DNA of 64,000 nucleotides from Sphingomonas lycopersici (GCF_026130605.1 NZ_JANFAU010000003.1:372001-436000), one strand, 5' to 3'. Numbered from the stretch's first letter, positions 37,510 to 47,328 are shown. Numbers and translations: made by a program. The notes: generated from the letters alone by a model not told the origin.

Positions 37510-38759
37510 GCGTCGAGCCGCGCCAGATCCTCGGGAACATGCCGCGCGGCGATGAGGTAGAAGGGGATCGAGGCAAAGGCCGCTGCCACGCCGGCGAACA
37601 TCGCATAACGTAGCGAATCCGCGCCCAGCAGCGGCCTCAGCAGGTCGCTCAGCACGCCGATCACCAAAGGCCCAAGGCCGAGACCGATCAGATTGCCGAC
37701 AAACAATTGGATCGCCGCCGCCCGCGCGCGCATCGCGGGCGGGGTAATCGTCTGGATCGTCGCGACGCATGGCCCAATGAACGAGGCGCTGAGCGAGACC
37801 GGGATCACCGCCGCCGCGATCGCGACCGCGACCTTGCCGGAAAGGAAGAAAGGCACCCAGAACGGCGTGGCAATGATCGCCGCAACCGCGGGCACCAGCA
37901 GGTTGCGCTGGATCCCGCCGCGCCGCGCGGCGAGATCGGCGATACGGCCAGTGGCATAGGTGCCCAGCCCTCCTCCCAGACCGACGATCAGCGCGAAGAT
38001 CAGCCCCACCTCGGTCGATCCCATGCCATGCGAACGGATCAGGAAGGCGGGGACGAAAGCGGTGATGCCGTAGCCGGAAAAGGCGCTCATCGCGGTGCCG
38101 AGCACGATGTAACGATAGGATCGCTGTCGCCACAGAAAGCCGAGCCGAGCCTCCGCGCCGGTCCGTGCGACAACAGCGCGCGGCGGATCACGCAGGATCA
38201 GGACCACCAGCAGCGTGAGCACGAGGCCGGGCACGCCCGCCGCGATGAAGGCGGCGCGCCAGCCGTAATTGTCGGCGATCCAGCCCCCCGCAAAAAAGGC
38301 GATCATCAGCCCGACGTTGACCCCCGTGGCGTAGATCGCCTGCGCCGTCGCCCGTTCCGCCGGCGGGTAGAGATCGGAGATGATCGATTGCGACGCCGGG
38401 CCGGTTCCCGCCTCGCCCACCCCCGTCAGCATCCGCGCGACGACGAGTTGCCAGAAGCGCGCGGCCAGCCCGCATGCCAGCGTCATCACGCTGAAACAGG
38501 CGAGCGAGGCGGCGATGATGCGCGATCGGCTCATCCGATCGGCGGCGAGCGCGATCGGCATCCCCAGCGTCGCGTAGAACAAGGCGAACGCGGGCCCGAC
38601 CAGCAACCCCAGCAATGTATCGGAAACGCCGAACTCGTGTTTGATATGTTCGAGGATGATCGCAAGGATCTGCCGGTCGATGTAATTGACCGCATAGATC
38701 GCGCTGAGCAGCAACACGATCGCACCGCGCGGGATCCTCGCACCGCGCGTCTCACGCAT
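37506..38759 (-). CDS. MFS transporter (Spinster-like)
   Basis: The 417-residue carrier has twelve predicted helices. 'AVNYIDRQILAIILEHIKHEFG' positions and 'ARMLTGVGEAGTGPASQSIISD' positions are typical of the Spns/ExuT-like MFS branch common in sphingomonad catabolic islands. It is translated right after the AraC regulator (8-base overlap). It probably imports the amino-acid derivative handled by the surrounding enzymes. Confidence 0.88.
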   Translation of the reverse strand: MRETRGARIPRGAIVLLLSAIYAVNYIDRQILAIILEHIKHEFGVSDTLLGLLVGPAFALFYATLGMPIALAADRMSRSRIIAASLACFSVMTLACGLAARFWQLVVARMLTGVGEAGTGPASQSIISDLYPPAERATAQAIYATGVNVGLMIAFFAGGWIADNYGWRAAFIAAGVPGLVLTLLVVLILRDPPRAVVARTGAEARLGFLWRQRSYRYIVLGTAMSAFSGYGITAFVPAFLIRSHGMGSTEVGLIFALIVGLGGGLGTYATGRIADLAARRGGIQRNLLVPAVAAIIATPFWVPFFLSGKVAVAIAAAVIPVSLSASFIGPCVATIQTITPPAMRARAAAIQLFVGNLIGLGLGPLVIGVLSDLLRPLLGADSLRYAMFAGVAAAFASIPFYLIAARHVPEDLARLDA

Positions 38760-39864
38760 CGTCGTCGGCCGCCACTTTGCTCCCGCGCTTGAGGCTGGAG
38801 GCGAGATGGCGGACGCGCAATTCGTCGTTCGCTACCTTGCGCATCTGGATCGGCGAAACGCCGAATGCCGCCTTGAACGCGCGGGTGAAGCTCGCGGCAT
38901 GCTCGTATCCCGTCTCCAGTGCGATCTCCATCATCGACATCTTGGAATCGCGGATGAGATCGAGCGCGAGTTCCATGCGCAGCTTGTCGCGGATGCGCCC
39001 CACCGTCTCGCCGTAGATCATGCGAAAGCCGATCTGCAGGCGATGGCGCGTCATGCCGACCGCCTCGGCGATTTCATGGACGCTGATCTGCTGATCGATG
39101 TTGCCGCGGATCATCTGCATCGCGCGCTTCAACCGTCGGTGGTCTTCCGCCTCGAAACGACCGCCGAACTGCTCGCTGTCGGGCTGGGACAGCCCAAACA
39201 GGATGTGGCAGGCCAGCTCGAGCGCCTTGGCCGACATAAACGAGCCGCGGAAGGCACGCGCGAACGGCGGCGAGATCAGCTGATGCGCGGTCAGCGAGGC
39301 CAGTTCCGACAACGGTACGTTGCGGATCGGATAATCGCCGCCCTCGCGGATATAATGCGCAAGATCCGCGGGGATATCGCTCTCGGCGAGCCCGGTCAGC
39401 GCGAAGAAGCGCCGCCGCTCGAAATAAAGCGTCACCCAGCGCAGATGATCGCCCGCCTCGTACAGCGTATCGAAGCTGCGCTCGCCGCCGGTGCCATAAA
39501 TCGTGCAATAACCGTCGGCGAGTTCGCCATCGGTGCCGGCCGGATCGGCCAGCCGGACATTGCCGTTGAGCACCGCCGACAGCGCGAGGTAATCGTCGCA
39601 ACGGTGGTTGCGCGCGATCTGTCGCCGCGCGACCATGTTCACCAGCGCGACACAGATGCCGTTGTGAAGCTCGTAGAACTCCCACCCGCCCTTGGCGACA
39701 TTGCTGTCATATTCGTGGCGAAAGCCAAGCCCGCCAGGCGTCGGGTGGCTCCATCCGTCCGCCTTGCGCGTCGAGAGCCCGTCCGCCGACGCCGGATCGC
39801 GCAGCTGCATCAGCATGTCATGCAGGCTGCGGGAAAGTATCTCGGGCGGGTGCGGATCGGTCAT
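38752..39864 (-). CDS. AraC-family transcriptional regulator
   Basis: The 370-residue protein has an N-terminal sensing domain of about 250 residues and a C-terminal double HTH: 'QISVHEIAEAVGMTRHRLQIGFRMIYG' positions and 'MSMMEIALETGYEHAASFTRAFKAAFGVSP' positions. It sits between amidase and MFS genes in one minus-strand operon, four bases after the amidase... in transcription order the amidase comes first. It is the obvious candidate to control the D-amino-acid island in response to substrate. Confidence 0.9.
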   Translation of the reverse strand: MTDPHPPEILSRSLHDMLMQLRDPASADGLSTRKADGWSHPTPGGLGFRHEYDSNVAKGGWEFYELHNGICVALVNMVARRQIARNHRCDDYLALSAVLNGNVRLADPAGTDGELADGYCTIYGTGGERSFDTLYEAGDHLRWVTLYFERRRFFALTGLAESDIPADLAHYIREGGDYPIRNVPLSELASLTAHQLISPPFARAFRGSFMSAKALELACHILFGLSQPDSEQFGGRFEAEDHRRLKRAMQMIRGNIDQQISVHEIAEAVGMTRHRLQIGFRMIYGETVGRIRDKLRMELALDLIRDSKMSMMEIALETGYEHAASFTRAFKAAFGVSPIQMRKVANDELRVRHLASSLKRGSKVAADDDA

Positions 39865-39868
39865 CGGA

Positions 39869-41257
39869 TCAGCCGATGCTGACGCCGGGAACGCAATCAG
39901 GCCAGCGATCTTTCCACGGCACCGCGCGTTCGAGCTGATAGGCGAGGTCGATCAGCAACGGTTCGCCCCCGCGCCGCGCCGCGAACATCGTGCCGATCGG
40001 CACGCCGTCCGATCCGGGCTGGACCGGCAGCGATATCGCCGGGTGACCGGTCAGATTGTGCAGCGGGGTATAGGAGACATAATCGAACATCAATTTCATG
40101 ATCTGGTCGAAATCCACGTCGGGGGCCAGTTCCCCGATGCGCAGCGCGGGAAGGCCGAGCACCGGCGACAGGATCACATCGGCATCGCCGAACGCGGTGT
40201 CGAGCGCGCGGCGCGCATCCTCGATCGCGCGGAACAGATGGTCGACATCGTCGATCGCGGCGCCGGCCGCCCATTCGCCCAGCCCCAGCGTCCAAGGCTC
40301 GACGCCGGCATCGGCCGCCGCGCCGAACCGTGCGCGCGCGGCTTGCAGCACGTCACGCGCGAGATAGGCCCAGATCGCCTTGAACGCCGCCATCACCGCC
40401 GGCCCGTCATAGGGCAGCGGCGCTTCGAACACGTGATGGCCGAGTTCTTCGCATAGCCGCGCGCTACGCATCGTACTGGCGAGCACCTCGGGATGCGGCT
40501 GATCGACGTTCAGGTTGGTCGTGATCACCGCGATCCGTAGCCGCTTGTCGCGCGGCGCCGTGGCGCCGGGCGGGGTCGCGGCGACCGTGGCCATCGCCCA
40601 TTCCACGTCCCGCACGCTGCGTCCCAGCAGCATGTCGCAGGCGAGCAGATCCTCCATAAGATGCGGCGCGCGGGCGCGCAGCGTCGCGCCGCGCCCTGGC
40701 TTCAACCCGACGAGCCCGCAGCATGACGCCGGGATGCGGATCGATCCGCCGCCATCCGCCGCATGTGCCAGCGGCACCATTCCCGTCGCCACCGCCACCG
40801 CCGCGCCGCCGCTCGATCCCCCGGGCGAACGATCGCGCGCCCACGGGTTCCGCGCCGGGCCGTAGAGCAACGGCTCGGTAGTGGGCAGCAGCCCGAATTC
40901 GGGCGCGTTGGTCTTGCCCAGCGCGATCAGTCCGCGATCGTCGAACGCCCGGGTGAACGGGAAATCGACCGCGCCCGGCGGGGCGTCGCGGTGCAACCGG
41001 CTCGCGCTGCGGTTGGGCATGCCGCGATAATCGAGGCCGTCCTTGAGCAGCCAAGGCACGCCCGCCATCGGCCCGGCCGCTCGCCCCGCACGGTCGAGCG
41101 CGGCGTCATAGTCGCGATAGGTGATGACGTTCAGCGCGCCGTCCAGCGCCTCGATCCGCTCGATCGCCCATTCGCACAATTCGCGCGCCGACACCTCGCC
41201 GCGACGGACGAGCGCGGCCTGATCGTGCGCATCGAGCCGGCCGATCTCCCAGGCCAT
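39869..41257 (-). CDS. Amidase signature family hydrolase
   Basis: The 462-residue enzyme has the Ser-Ser-Lys catalytic set: K72 in 'PWLLKDG', the cis-Ser in 'SPGGSSGG' (about 148) and nucleophile S172 in 'DGGGSIRIPASCCG'. Such enzymes hydrolyse amides, for example acyl amino acid amides or Gln/Asn-type side chains. ATG 41257 has AGGA six bases upstream and is preferred over ATG 41290. It is the first gene of the minus-strand operon amidase-AraC-MFS and is divergent from dgcN. Confidence 0.9.
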   Translation of the reverse strand: MAWEIGRLDAHDQAALVRRGEVSARELCEWAIERIEALDGALNVITYRDYDAALDRAGRAAGPMAGVPWLLKDGLDYRGMPNRSASRLHRDAPPGAVDFPFTRAFDDRGLIALGKTNAPEFGLLPTTEPLLYGPARNPWARDRSPGGSSGGAAVAVATGMVPLAHAADGGGSIRIPASCCGLVGLKPGRGATLRARAPHLMEDLLACDMLLGRSVRDVEWAMATVAATPPGATAPRDKRLRIAVITTNLNVDQPHPEVLASTMRSARLCEELGHHVFEAPLPYDGPAVMAAFKAIWAYLARDVLQAARARFGAAADAGVEPWTLGLGEWAAGAAIDDVDHLFRAIEDARRALDTAFGDADVILSPVLGLPALRIGELAPDVDFDQIMKLMFDYVSYTPLHNLTGHPAISLPVQPGSDGVPIGTMFAARRGGEPLLIDLAYQLERAVPWKDRWPDCVPGVSIG

Positions 41258-41492
41258 CGTCGATCCTGATTTCGCTTGCCTCTGCTGCATCGGTTCCGTC
41301 GCCCGTCCCGCAATGATTGGTCGACAAGGATTTCACTCATTCCGCGTGGGATGGTTTAGCCATCGGGGTCCGCCAGTTCGCGATTTTTCGGCCGACACCG
41401 TGACGGCTAACGGCTGGCCCGGAATGGCAAAGCGATACGCCGCGCGCTGCGCCATCCGTCATCGCCGACATGGCGACGAGACGAGGGTAACG

Positions 41493-42485
41493 ATGCAGGC
41501 ACCATATCTGCTTTTCCTGGGTGACGTGGGCGAATTCAGCGCGGCCAAGACCGCTGCCGGGGTCAACCAATGGCGCGGCGAGCTGGTCGCGGCGCAGCAT
41601 CGATTACCCGGTTGCGCGGTCGATCTCGGCATTGCCGAGATGACGCCGGCCGAGGCCGCCCGCGCCGGCGCGCGGACGATGATCGTCGGGGTGGTGAATG
41701 TCGGCGGGTTCATCCCCGAACATTGGGTCGCGACGATGGTCGAGGCGCTGGAACAGGGACTGGACCTCGCCGCAGGGATGCACCAGCGGCTGAACGACAT
41801 CCCAGCGATCGCCGAGGCGCGAGACCGCACCGGGCGCGCGGTGCTCGATCTGCGCCAGCCCGATCGCGCCTTCACCCCAGGTTCCGGGCGCAAGCGGATT
41901 GGCAAGCGCCTGCTGACCGTCGGCACCGATTGTTCGGTCGGCAAGAAATATACCGCGCTGGCGCTTGAGGCGGGGTTGCGCGCGCGCAACATCCCCGCCG
42001 ATTTCCGCGCCACCGGCCAGACCGGCATCATGATCTCCGGCCGCGGCGTCGCAATCGATTCGGTGGTCGCGGACTTCATCTCCGGCGCAGCCGAATGGCT
42101 GTCACCCGACGCGGCGCCCGATCATTGGGACGTGATCGAGGGGCAGGGCTCGCTGTTCCACCCGGCTTATGCCGGCGTCACCCTGGGGCTGATCCACGGC
42201 AGTCAACCCGATGCGCTGGTCGTCTGCCATGAGCCGGTGCGCACGCATCTGCTCGGCTTCGACTATAAGGTGCCGGATCTGCGCCGTTGCATCGACATGA
42301 ATGTCGCCGCCGCCCAACTCACCAATCCGGAGGCGCGCGTGGTGGGGATCAGCGTCAATACGTCGCGCATGGAGCCGACGGCGATCGACGCCGCCATCCG
42401 CGATATCGAGACGCAGACCGGTCTGCCGTGCTGCGACCCGATCCGGCATGGCGTCGACCGTATTCTCGATGTGCTGCTGAACTGA
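41493..42485 (+). CDS. dgcN: DgcN-like N-acetyltransferase (DUF1611)
   Basis: The 330-residue protein is a DUF1611 member. It has an N-terminal Rossmann-like half ('AVDLGIAEMTPAEAARAGA') and a P-loop-like 'GTDCSVGKKYTA' (residues 144-155), then 'RATGQTGIMISGRGVAIDSVV' positions and 'VIEGQGSLFHPAYAGVTLGLIHG' positions. In marine D-glutamate users DgcN N-acetylates D-Glu so that DgcA can racemise it. ATG 41493 has GAGGG just upstream; the in-frame sequence before it is not conserved. Confidence 0.83.
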   Translation: MQAPYLLFLGDVGEFSAAKTAAGVNQWRGELVAAQHRLPGCAVDLGIAEMTPAEAARAGARTMIVGVVNVGGFIPEHWVATMVEALEQGLDLAAGMHQRLNDIPAIAEARDRTGRAVLDLRQPDRAFTPGSGRKRIGKRLLTVGTDCSVGKKYTALALEAGLRARNIPADFRATGQTGIMISGRGVAIDSVVADFISGAAEWLSPDAAPDHWDVIEGQGSLFHPAYAGVTLGLIHGSQPDALVVCHEPVRTHLLGFDYKVPDLRRCIDMNVAAAQLTNPEARVVGISVNTSRMEPTAIDAAIRDIETQTGLPCCDPIRHGVDRILDVLLN

Positions 42486-42497
42486 CCCTTCCGGCTC

Positions 42498-42523
42498 GTG
42501 CTCCCGCCCGCGCGGGAGCACGA
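42498..42523. terminator. Stem between convergent dgcN and hydrolase genes
   Basis: CGTGCTCCCG (42498-42507) and CGGGAGCACG (42514-42523) form a 10-bp stem with a 6-base loop, filling the 38-base gap between the two stop codons. It would act in both directions; no U-tract is present. Confidence 0.55.
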
Positions 42524-44008
42524 TCAGCGCGCGGGAACGTGCCGGATCGCCGCTGGATGCCGCCGCTGCTGCATATGCGGGAACCCATTATCCTGCCCGC
42601 TGACGAACCGATCGAGGAAATCGAGCGCGAAATCGCCGATCAACCCGTCGATCTCGGCAACGGGGATCGTGCCGTAGACCGCGGGCGGGGTGCGCACGCG
42701 GAACATGCGGATCAGATCGGTGAAGGCGAGATGCCCCGCGCCCTCCACCCGAAAGCGGAAATCGTCCGCCGGCGCGACCGCCGCCCATTGCCGGAACGCA
42801 AAGTCCATCGGATGCGTGCGAGGATCGCGCGGCTGGTTCGGGTAGAGCGGATAACGCGGCCAATCCGACTGGAGCCACAACATCGGCCGGCCGGCCGCAC
42901 GATCGAACATCGCCGGGTCATAGGTCACGCCGTCGAGGCTGATCGCGGCGCGGCATCGCGGCTCCTCGACACAGGCTTCCGCCGCGATCCCGCCGCCGAA
43001 CGACATGCCGCCGAACGCGAGCCGCGAGAAATCCACCGAGCGCGCCACCCTGCCCGCGAGTGTCGACGGCCGGGCGCGTTCGAGCGCGGCGAGCGCAAAG
43101 CGGGTATCGGAAAGCCACGCCGCGGTGCTGCGCATCAGCCGGTCCTCCTTCGCCGCCGCGGCATAAGCGGGAAAATGCCGACGCCAGGCCGCGACGCTTT
43201 GATCCTTGACCAGCGCCCCCAAGGCTTCGGCCATTGCCGGGGTCACCACCAACGGCGTGGTTTCGCGGCTCCACCCGTCGGCGAATTGCTGCCGGGCGGA
43301 ATCATAGGGGTGGCTGATGCTCGCCACGACATATCCGTGGCTCGCCAACCGCTCGAACAGCGGCGTGTTCTGCGCCGGGTACATCGTATAGCCGTGGTTG
43401 AAGACGAACAACGGATGGCTGCCCCCCGCCGGTTCCGCATCGCGCCGCGCATGGGTGGGGACGGCGGCGAGATGGAGCAGTTCGAACGGATGATGGAACG
43501 CGTTGCGCGCGATCGACCCGGCGTCCGCCACGATGGTCGCGCGCGGCAGATAGCGCGCGATCGGCTCGCCGCTGGACGAGGCGGGATACCAAAGCTGCAC
43601 GATCATGCGGCGAGGCTCGCCCGGCCCATCCTCCAACACCCCGCGCCGTGCGGTATCGACCAGCTCGATCCGCGTCGCGCCGATCGGGTAACGGCCGTCC
43701 GGCTCGGGAAGCGAAAAGAGCGGGAACAGATAATAAGGGATCGCCGCCGCGAGAATCCCGATTACGAATATCGTCAGCGCCGCGATCCGCGTCGCGCGCC
43801 GCGCGGCACGGCGGCGGCGCATGAAGATCGCGGCGATCGCGGCGATCGTTGCCGCCGGGGCCGCCTGCCAATGAAGCGTGGCCAGCGCCACCAGCGCGAT
43901 GGCCAGCGCGAGCAGCGCGGCGAGCACCGCCGGCCGTCTCTGCCCCGTCGCGGCCAGCACGCCCGCCGCGGTCAACAGCGCAAAGGCAGCGACGTCGATC
44001 GGATACAT
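42524..44008 (-). CDS. Membrane-anchored PAF-acetylhydrolase-like alpha/beta hydrolase
   Basis: The 494-residue protein has three or four N-terminal helices (to about residue 100) and then an alpha/beta hydrolase domain. 'LFVFNHGYTMYP' is the oxyanion strand, 'ASHGYVVASISHPYDS' follows as in PAF acetylhydrolases, the nucleophile elbow is 'GGMSFGGG', and a late 'GAGHLAFTD' gives the catalytic His. The catalytic domain probably faces the periplasm. It precedes nothing on its strand but follows the TonB receptor in transcription, so it may cut an acyl or ester substrate as it enters. Confidence 0.83.
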   Translation of the reverse strand: MYPIDVAAFALLTAAGVLAATGQRRPAVLAALLALAIALVALATLHWQAAPAATIAAIAAIFMRRRRAARRATRIAALTIFVIGILAAAIPYYLFPLFSLPEPDGRYPIGATRIELVDTARRGVLEDGPGEPRRMIVQLWYPASSSGEPIARYLPRATIVADAGSIARNAFHHPFELLHLAAVPTHARRDAEPAGGSHPLFVFNHGYTMYPAQNTPLFERLASHGYVVASISHPYDSARQQFADGWSRETTPLVVTPAMAEALGALVKDQSVAAWRRHFPAYAAAAKEDRLMRSTAAWLSDTRFALAALERARPSTLAGRVARSVDFSRLAFGGMSFGGGIAAEACVEEPRCRAAISLDGVTYDPAMFDRAAGRPMLWLQSDWPRYPLYPNQPRDPRTHPMDFAFRQWAAVAPADDFRFRVEGAGHLAFTDLIRMFRVRTPPAVYGTIPVAEIDGLIGDFALDFLDRFVSGQDNGFPHMQQRRHPAAIRHVPAR

Positions 44009-44074
44009 CGGCTACCCCTTTTCACGGGTTCGACCGCGACCTGGCCAGCCCTGGGCCACGCAACGCGACGTGTT

Positions 44075-46207
44075 TCAGAACGCTTTCCCGATCCTGAAGC
44101 CAATCTGCCGCGGCCGCGGCACCCCGCCGATCCCGCCGAGCGTCGGATAATAAGGCGAGTGCTCGTTGAGCAGATTGCGCGCGAAAATCGCCAGTTCGAA
44201 CCCTTCGATCGTCGCACCCAGGCTCGCCCCCAGGAAGGATTGCGGCCCGGTAACGATCCGCGTTATGCCCTGCCCGCCGACCAATTTGTCTTTGTGATTG
44301 AAATCCAGATCGATGAAACCGGGGATGGCGGCCGACCAATTGAACGCATAGCTCGCCGCAAGCTGGATCGAATATTTGGGCAGCGCGAGCGGGCTGGTGC
44401 CCGGCGGGAAATCCACCTCCGCTTCGGGACTGGAGGCGATGAACACCGATCCCATCACGGTGCCACTCGCCGACAGCTTCAGCGCCCGCACCGGATTCGC
44501 AGTCAATTGCCATTCAACACCTCTGATCCGCGTGTTGCCGCCATTGGCGGTATATTGCAGAAACACCGGCGTCAGCACGACACGATCATAGACCTGCCCG
44601 CGATAATATTGCTGGAAAGCAGCAAGGTTCACCCCGAGCTTCCCGTCGAGCAGCGTCGCCTTGAACCCCGCCTCATAGGCCATCGAGCGTTCGGGGGCAT
44701 AGGTCAGCGGTGGCGGAAAGGCGGGATTGACCACCGCGTTGAACCCGCCGCTGCGGAAACCGTTGCCGACGTTGAAGTAGAGGTTCGCGTCGCGCGCGAT
44801 GTCGTATTTCACGAATGCGCGATAGGTGACACGCGCGAAAGTCCCCGACAGCGTCGGCAGATCGCCGTCGGTGAAGCTACGACTGTCATGCGAATAACGC
44901 ACGCCCCCGCCCAGCTCGAGCCGGCGGAACAGGGTGTATGAAGCGTCGCCGTAGATCGCCCAGGATTGCGATGTCGTCCTGATCGGTTCCTCGAGGATCG
45001 TCACGGTGGTGGACGGCGGATAGAGCAATTCCGCGCCGTCGAGGAAATGACGCAGCAGATCATCATCCTTGTAGATGCCGCCGACTACCCATTTGAGCGG
45101 GCTGTCGCCCTTGGAGGTCAGCCGCAGTTCCTGACTGGTGATCGACTGTTTGTTGAGATAGCGCATATTGGCGATCTCCAGGGTGATCGGCGCGGCCGGA
45201 TCGTCGGTGGCGTAATAGATTTGATCGAGATTGCTGTTGCTGTAGCGCCGGCTGTGCGCAGTATTGCTAATCAGCTCGGCGAATCCCAAGTCGTATTCGA
45301 TCCTCAAACTGTAAAGATCGAGTTCGGACACGCCGCTCGTCCGCCCATATGGGTCGATCGCGTGGCGGTAAAGCCCGTCTTCATAAGGCAGGATATTGGC
45401 GTAGGACGGGGAATCCTCATTATTATGCCGGATATCGATCATGCCGACGACACGCAGCCGCGAATCCGGCTGCCACAACAGCTTGACGCGGCCGTCGTAG
45501 ATCCGGTTGGAATTGACGTTCTTCGCGCCGGTGCCGACGTTCTTCAACCAGCCGCCATTGTCCTGATATTCGCCGGCGAAGCGCACCGCAAGCGTATCCG
45601 ACAAAGGCAGGTTGAGCGCCGCCTTCACCTGCGCGGAGGCGCTACCGCCATCGGTGGCGAAGATCGAATAGTCGACGGTGCCGCCGATCCGATCGAGCGT
45701 CGGATCGTTGGTGACGTAGCGGATCACGCCGCTCATCGCGCCTTCGCCGAACAGCGTGCCCTGCGGCCCCTTGAGCACCTCGACCCGCGCGAGATCGAGC
45801 GTTCCCGCATCGGCGTAGACCGGATAGAAGCCGTCCTGCGAACCGGTGAGCGGCGTCTCGTCGAGATAGATCCCGACCAGCGACGACGTGCCCCTGAGGC
45901 TGTTGATGCCGCGAATCTGGATCAGCTGTTTCCCGCCGCCTTGCGAGAAAACGTCGAGACCCGGCACATTGTCCGCGATATCCTGAAGCGAGCTTGCGCT
46001 GCGCTTCGTCAGGTCCGCGCCGGACAGCACGTTGACGGTCAGCGGCACATCCACCACGCTTTGCTCGCGGCGCTGCGCGGTGACGACGACGTCGCTCGGG
46101 TGGGCGAGGTCTCCCGCATCCTGCGCGGCCGCGATCCCCGGCGCGAGCAGCGCGGCCAGCGACGTGGCGCAAAATAGCCGCCGGTCTTTCTTCCCCACCA
46201 TCTTCAT
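44075..46207 (-). CDS. TonB-dependent receptor
   Basis: The 710-residue receptor has a signal peptide cleaved near 'GIAAAQD', a TonB-box-like 'SDVVVTAQRREQSVVDVPLTV' positions, a plug ('QIRGINSLRGTSSLVGIYLDE' positions, 'VLKGPQGTLFGEGAMSGVIRYVTNDP' positions) and a barrel ending 'QIGFRIGKAF'. This plug type is typical of sphingomonad receptors for hydrophobic or small organic substrates. Transcribed ahead of the membrane hydrolase with a 66-base gap, it is the outer-membrane entry for the D-amino-acid island. Confidence 0.92.
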   Translation of the reverse strand: MKMVGKKDRRLFCATSLAALLAPGIAAAQDAGDLAHPSDVVVTAQRREQSVVDVPLTVNVLSGADLTKRSASSLQDIADNVPGLDVFSQGGGKQLIQIRGINSLRGTSSLVGIYLDETPLTGSQDGFYPVYADAGTLDLARVEVLKGPQGTLFGEGAMSGVIRYVTNDPTLDRIGGTVDYSIFATDGGSASAQVKAALNLPLSDTLAVRFAGEYQDNGGWLKNVGTGAKNVNSNRIYDGRVKLLWQPDSRLRVVGMIDIRHNNEDSPSYANILPYEDGLYRHAIDPYGRTSGVSELDLYSLRIEYDLGFAELISNTAHSRRYSNSNLDQIYYATDDPAAPITLEIANMRYLNKQSITSQELRLTSKGDSPLKWVVGGIYKDDDLLRHFLDGAELLYPPSTTVTILEEPIRTTSQSWAIYGDASYTLFRRLELGGGVRYSHDSRSFTDGDLPTLSGTFARVTYRAFVKYDIARDANLYFNVGNGFRSGGFNAVVNPAFPPPLTYAPERSMAYEAGFKATLLDGKLGVNLAAFQQYYRGQVYDRVVLTPVFLQYTANGGNTRIRGVEWQLTANPVRALKLSASGTVMGSVFIASSPEAEVDFPPGTSPLALPKYSIQLAASYAFNWSAAIPGFIDLDFNHKDKLVGGQGITRIVTGPQSFLGASLGATIEGFELAIFARNLLNEHSPYYPTLGGIGGVPRPRQIGFRIGKAF

Positions 46208-46461
46208 ACCCTCCCAATAGCATCGGCAATGGGATGCGCCGTGCTAATCGGACGATCTTCGATGCTCGGCGCGCGCGCTGCTTAGCCGAGAGGACGGGCG
46301 CTTTTACACATAAGCGTCATGAAACGCGGTTTTCAGAACCTTCAGATCGAAACGCACCCCCTTTGCGCCAGCGGTAACGAGCCGCCAACGCCCAATGCCG
46401 CTTTTCATCGCCGCGCCGCAACGTATTATCTGCTCGATACACTTCGCAAAGGGGATGGAGG

Positions 46462-47229
46462 ATGCGGAAGATCGTCTGGGTCGCGGCGCTCGCGGTCATG
46501 TGTCAGGGCGGATCGATGGCACTGGCGCGCAGCGAGCCGACGCCCGATTTTGCCGCCGCGGTCGCCAAACCGGGCCGGCCAGCGGAGGAAATCGCGCTCG
46601 ATGAAAGCCGCAAACCGGCCGAGGTGCTGGCGTTTCTCGGCCTGAAGAAGGGCATGAAGGCGGCCGATATCATGACCGGCTCGGGCTATTGGGCGGAGAT
46701 CATGGGCAATGCGGTCGGCCCCAAAGGCAAGGTGACGGCGTTCGAGCCGAGCCAATTCTATTCGACGCCGGAGGAGCAAAAGAAATGGGCGGCGCTGGTC
46801 GCGCGCCGACCCGACATTCGTTTCGTGCGCTACCCGTTCGAGGCGTTCAGCGCCGCGCCGAACCAGTTCGATTTCACGATCATCAACCTCAGCTACCACG
46901 ACCTCTATTGGGAATCGGCCAAATATCGCATCCCTCGCAGCGACCCGGCGGCGTTCGTGAAGGCGCTCTATGCCGCGACCAAACCCGGCGGCATCGTCGG
47001 GATCATCGATCATGTCGGCCCCGCCGGCGACACGCGCGCGGTGGTCGAGAAATTGCATCGCATCGACCCTGCGACCGTGAAGACCGACTTCACGAGCGCC
47101 GGTTTCGTGCTCGAAGCGGAGAGCCCGTTGCTTGCCAATCCGGCGGACGATCATGCGAAACTGGTGTTCGACCCTGCCATTCGCGGCAAGACGGATCGCT
47201 TCATGTTCCGCTTCCGCAAACCGCATTGA
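46462..47229 (+). CDS. Exported class I SAM-dependent methyltransferase-like protein
   Basis: The 255-residue protein starts with a Sec signal peptide ('MRKIVWVAALAVMCQGGSMALA'-region, residues 1-22). The mature part resembles a class I methyltransferase: 'KKGMKAADIMTGSGYWAEIM' positions hold the SAM-binding motif I, 'GKVTAFEPSQFY' gives the acidic end of strand 2, and 'KPGGIVGIIDH' is motif III-like. Predicted methyltransferases with signal peptides form a known but uncharacterised group. ATG 46462 has GGAGG just upstream. Confidence 0.82.
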   Translation: MRKIVWVAALAVMCQGGSMALARSEPTPDFAAAVAKPGRPAEEIALDESRKPAEVLAFLGLKKGMKAADIMTGSGYWAEIMGNAVGPKGKVTAFEPSQFYSTPEEQKKWAALVARRPDIRFVRYPFEAFSAAPNQFDFTIINLSYHDLYWESAKYRIPRSDPAAFVKALYAATKPGGIVGIIDHVGPAGDTRAVVEKLHRIDPATVKTDFTSAGFVLEAESPLLANPADDHAKLVFDPAIRGKTDRFMFRFRKPH

Positions 47230-47328
47230 CCGTGCACGCCCATGCTCTCGCCGTCTTACGGGAGAGCAGGCGACAGCGAGGCGATACGGTTGCCCGGCTC
47301 TCGTAGAAGGATCCGATCCGCTCATCTG

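Noticed and set aside
42287..44941. 884-codon plus-strand frame opposite the hydrolase and TonB receptor genes
   Set aside because: It is Arg-rich low-complexity sequence crossing two well-supported minus-strand genes and the terminator stem between convergent genes.
47242..47280. Inverted GCTCTC/GAGAGC after the exported methyltransferase gene
   Set aside because: Only six pairs around a twelve-base loop and no T-run, so it is too weak to call a terminator.
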